Below, piece after piece: positions 5,027 through 6,651 of a stretch of 6,651 nucleotides of DNA (the first letter of the stretch is position 1; each line of letters begins with the position of its first letter). The translations under genes were made by a program, and so were the position numbers. The DNA lies in contig CALTZU010000177.1 of assembly GCA_943913835.1 (NCBI GenBank), positions 1 through 6,651 of the forward strand, given 5' to 3'. Below the pieces are notes generated by a model, which saw only the letters and a program-made list of their open reading frames with translations, had not been told where the DNA came from and ran no database searches. This DNA is from an uncultured Rheinheimera sp. (GTDB lineage Bacteria > Pseudomonadota > Gammaproteobacteria > Enterobacterales > Alteromonadaceae).

Positions 5027-6651
5027 ATGGCTGCAAAAGACGTACGTTTTGGCGATGAAGCCCGTAACAAGATGCTCAAAGGCGTCAACATTTTAGCAAA
5101 CGCAGTGCGCGTAACTTTAGGCCCTAAAGGCCGTAACGTGATTCTGGACAAGTCATTCGGTTCACCAATCATCACCAAAGACGGTGTATCTGTGGCCAAA
5201 GAAATCGAGCTGGAAGACAAGTTCGAAAACATGGGCGCACAAATGGTGAAAGAAGTTGCTTCTAAAGCCAATGACGAAGCCGGTGACGGTACTACTACTG
5301 CTACTGTGTTAGCACAAAACATTATCAACGAAGGCGTAAAAGCTGTTGCTGCCGGTATGAATCCAATGGATTTAAAACGTGGTATCGACAAAGCTGTGAT
5401 CGCTGCCGTTGAAGAATTAAAAGCTTTATCTCAGCCATGTGCCGACACTAAAGCTATTGCTCAGGTAGGTACTATCTCTGCAAACTCTGACGATGAAATT
5501 GGCCAAATCATTGCCAATGCCATGGACAAAGTAGGCAAAGAAGGCGTGATCACTGTTGAAGAAGGCCAGGGCTTAGCCAACGAGCTGGCTGTGGTTGAAG
5601 GTATGCAGTTTGACCGTGGTTACCTGTCTCCGTACTTCATCAACAACCCGGAAGCTGGCCAGGTCGAACTGGACAACCCGTTCATCCTGACTGTGGATAA
5701 GAAAATCAGCAACATCCGTGAATTACTGCCGGTATTAGAAGGCGTGGCCAAGTCAGGCAAGCCTCTGCTGATCATCGCTGAAGATTTAGAAGGCGAAGCT
5801 TTAGCAACGCTGGTTGTGAACAACATGCGCGGTATCGTCAAAGTATCTGCGGTAAAAGCGCCAGGTTTCGGTGACCGTCGTAAAGCTATGCTGCAAGACA
5901 TCGCTGTATTAACTGGTGGTGTAGTGATTTCTGAAGAAATCGGTTTAGAGCTGGAAAAAGCTACGCTGGAAGATTTAGGTACTGCGAAGCGTGTTGTGAT
6001 CACTAAAGACAACACTACGATTATCGATGGTGCTGGTGAGCAGGACGCTATTGACGGTCGCGTGAAGCAAATCCGTCAACAAGTGGAAGACGCCACTTCA
6101 GACTACGATAAAGAAAAACTGCAAGAGCGCCTGGCTAAGTTAGCCGGTGGTGTTGCTGTGATTAAAGTAGGCGCTGCCACTGAAATCGAAATGAAAGAGA
6201 AAAAACACCGCGTAGAAGACGCGCTGCACGCAACCCGTGCTGCGGTTGAAGAAGGCGTAGTACCTGGCGGTGGTGTGGCTTTAGTACGTGTAGCGGCCAA
6301 GCTGGCTGACCTGCGTGGTATCAACGAAGACCAGAACCACGGTATCAAAATCGCACTGCGTGCGATGGAAGCTCCACTGCGTCAAATCGTGGATAACGCC
6401 GGTGAAGAGCCATCTGTTGTTGTAAACAACGTGAAAAACGGTTCAGGCAACTACGGTTACAACGCTGCAACTGGCGTGTACGGCGATATGCTGGAAATGG
6501 GTATCCTGGATCCAACGAAAGTAACCCGTTCTGCTCTGCAGTTCGCAGCTTCTGTTGGTTCTCTGATGATCACCACTGAAGCTATGGTGACAGAACTGCC
6601 TAAGAAAGATGCTCCTGCAATGCCAGATATGGGCGGCATGGGTGGAATGGG
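5027..6651 (+). CDS. groEL: Chaperonin GroEL (Hsp60), last few codons beyond window edge
   Basis: GroEL forms the double-ring, 14-subunit ATP-driven folding chamber. The ATG at 5027 begins MAAKDVRFGDEARNKML. There are 541 complete codons plus two bases before the right edge; the family is about 548 residues, so only the end of the Gly-Met tail is missing. Equatorial domain marks include the nucleotide-binding GDGTTTATVLAQ with Asp87, the intermediate-domain catalytic Asp398 (VEDALHATRAA), and the cpn60 signature AAVEEGVVPGGG around 404-415. Asp87 and Asp398 fall at exactly the E. coli numbers, so there are no indels between them. The flexible tail starts MPDMGGMGGM, the normal chamber-floor repeat. 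The gene is the distal member of groES-groEL under the heat-shock promoter upstream of groES. Several long minus-strand open frames across it are artefacts of its biased codon use. Confidence 0.98.
   Translation, partial: MAAKDVRFGDEARNKMLKGVNILANAVRVTLGPKGRNVILDKSFGSPIITKDGVSVAKEIELEDKFENMGAQMVKEVASKANDEAGDGTTTATVLAQNIINEGVKAVAAGMNPMDLKRGIDKAVIAAVEELKALSQPCADTKAIAQVGTISANSDDEIGQIIANAMDKVGKEGVITVEEGQGLANELAVVEGMQFDRGYLSPYFINNPEAGQVELDNPFILTVDKKISNIRELLPVLEGVAKSGKPLLIIAEDLEGEALATLVVNNMRGIVKVSAVKAPGFGDRRKAMLQDIAVLTGGVVISEEIGLELEKATLEDLGTAKRVVITKDNTTIIDGAGEQDAIDGRVKQIRQQVEDATSDYDKEKLQERLAKLAGGVAVIKVGAATEIEMKEKKHRVEDALHATRAAVEEGVVPGGGVALVRVAAKLADLRGINEDQNHGIKIALRAMEAPLRQIVDNAGEEPSVVVNNVKNGSGNYGYNAATGVYGDMLEMGILDPTKVTRSALQFAASVGSLMITTEAMVTELPKKDAPAMPDMGGMGGM

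Noticed and set aside
4990..6639. Several minus-strand open frames opposite groEL (4990-5391, 5620-6015, 6103-6348, 6457-6639)
   Set aside because: They lie antisense to a highly conserved, codon-biased gene, show Ser/Ala/Thr-rich composition typical of antisense shadows, and have no recognisable domains.

Overview
The window reads as ordinary core chromosome of a gammaproteobacterium. The neighbourhood (accC-accB-aroQ, dsbD-cutA, groES-groEL), the close GroEL/GroES similarity to the Escherichia coli proteins and the moderate base composition suggest an Alteromonadales/Rheinheimera-like lineage. The genus is an impression from memory of such proteins, not something the sequence proves. No mobile element, tRNA, rRNA, CRISPR array or phage gene is visible, and I do not find a previously undescribed system here.

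Layout: the left two thirds is transcribed on the minus strand and the right third on the plus strand. On the minus strand, reading right to left, the first unit is cutA-dsbD (4452 to 2319), two genes overlapping by 8 bases, closed by a perfect 12-bp hairpin at 2271-2299. The second unit is aroQ-accB-accC (about 2085 to the left edge), with 15-16 base gaps between genes and a TATAAT-containing promoter candidate at 2176-2206. accC runs off the left edge and lacks about its last 75 codons. On the plus strand, groES (4684-4974) and groEL (5027 to the right edge, lacking only its last few codons) form the chaperonin operon behind a convincing heat-shock (sigma-32 type) promoter at 4591-4619.

Functions: accB and accC encode the biotin carrier and biotin carboxylase of acetyl-CoA carboxylase, the first committed step of fatty acid synthesis. 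aroQ encodes the type II 3-dehydroquinase of the shikimate pathway. dsbD encodes the inner-membrane thiol reductase that carries electrons from cytoplasmic thioredoxin to periplasmic thiol proteins. cutA encodes a small PII-like trimer protein linked to divalent-metal tolerance. groES/groEL encode the cytoplasmic folding chamber. All catalytic residues I checked are present at family positions, so every gene looks intact apart from the two cut by the window edges.

No gene-free stretch exceeds 300 bases. The two larger gaps (2086-2318 and 4453-4683) hold the regulatory elements listed. The more interesting points are small: leader hairpins before aroQ and groES, an overlapping GTG start for dsbD, a low-complexity linker in DsbD, a triple ATG at cutA, and the direct cutA/groES adjacency.
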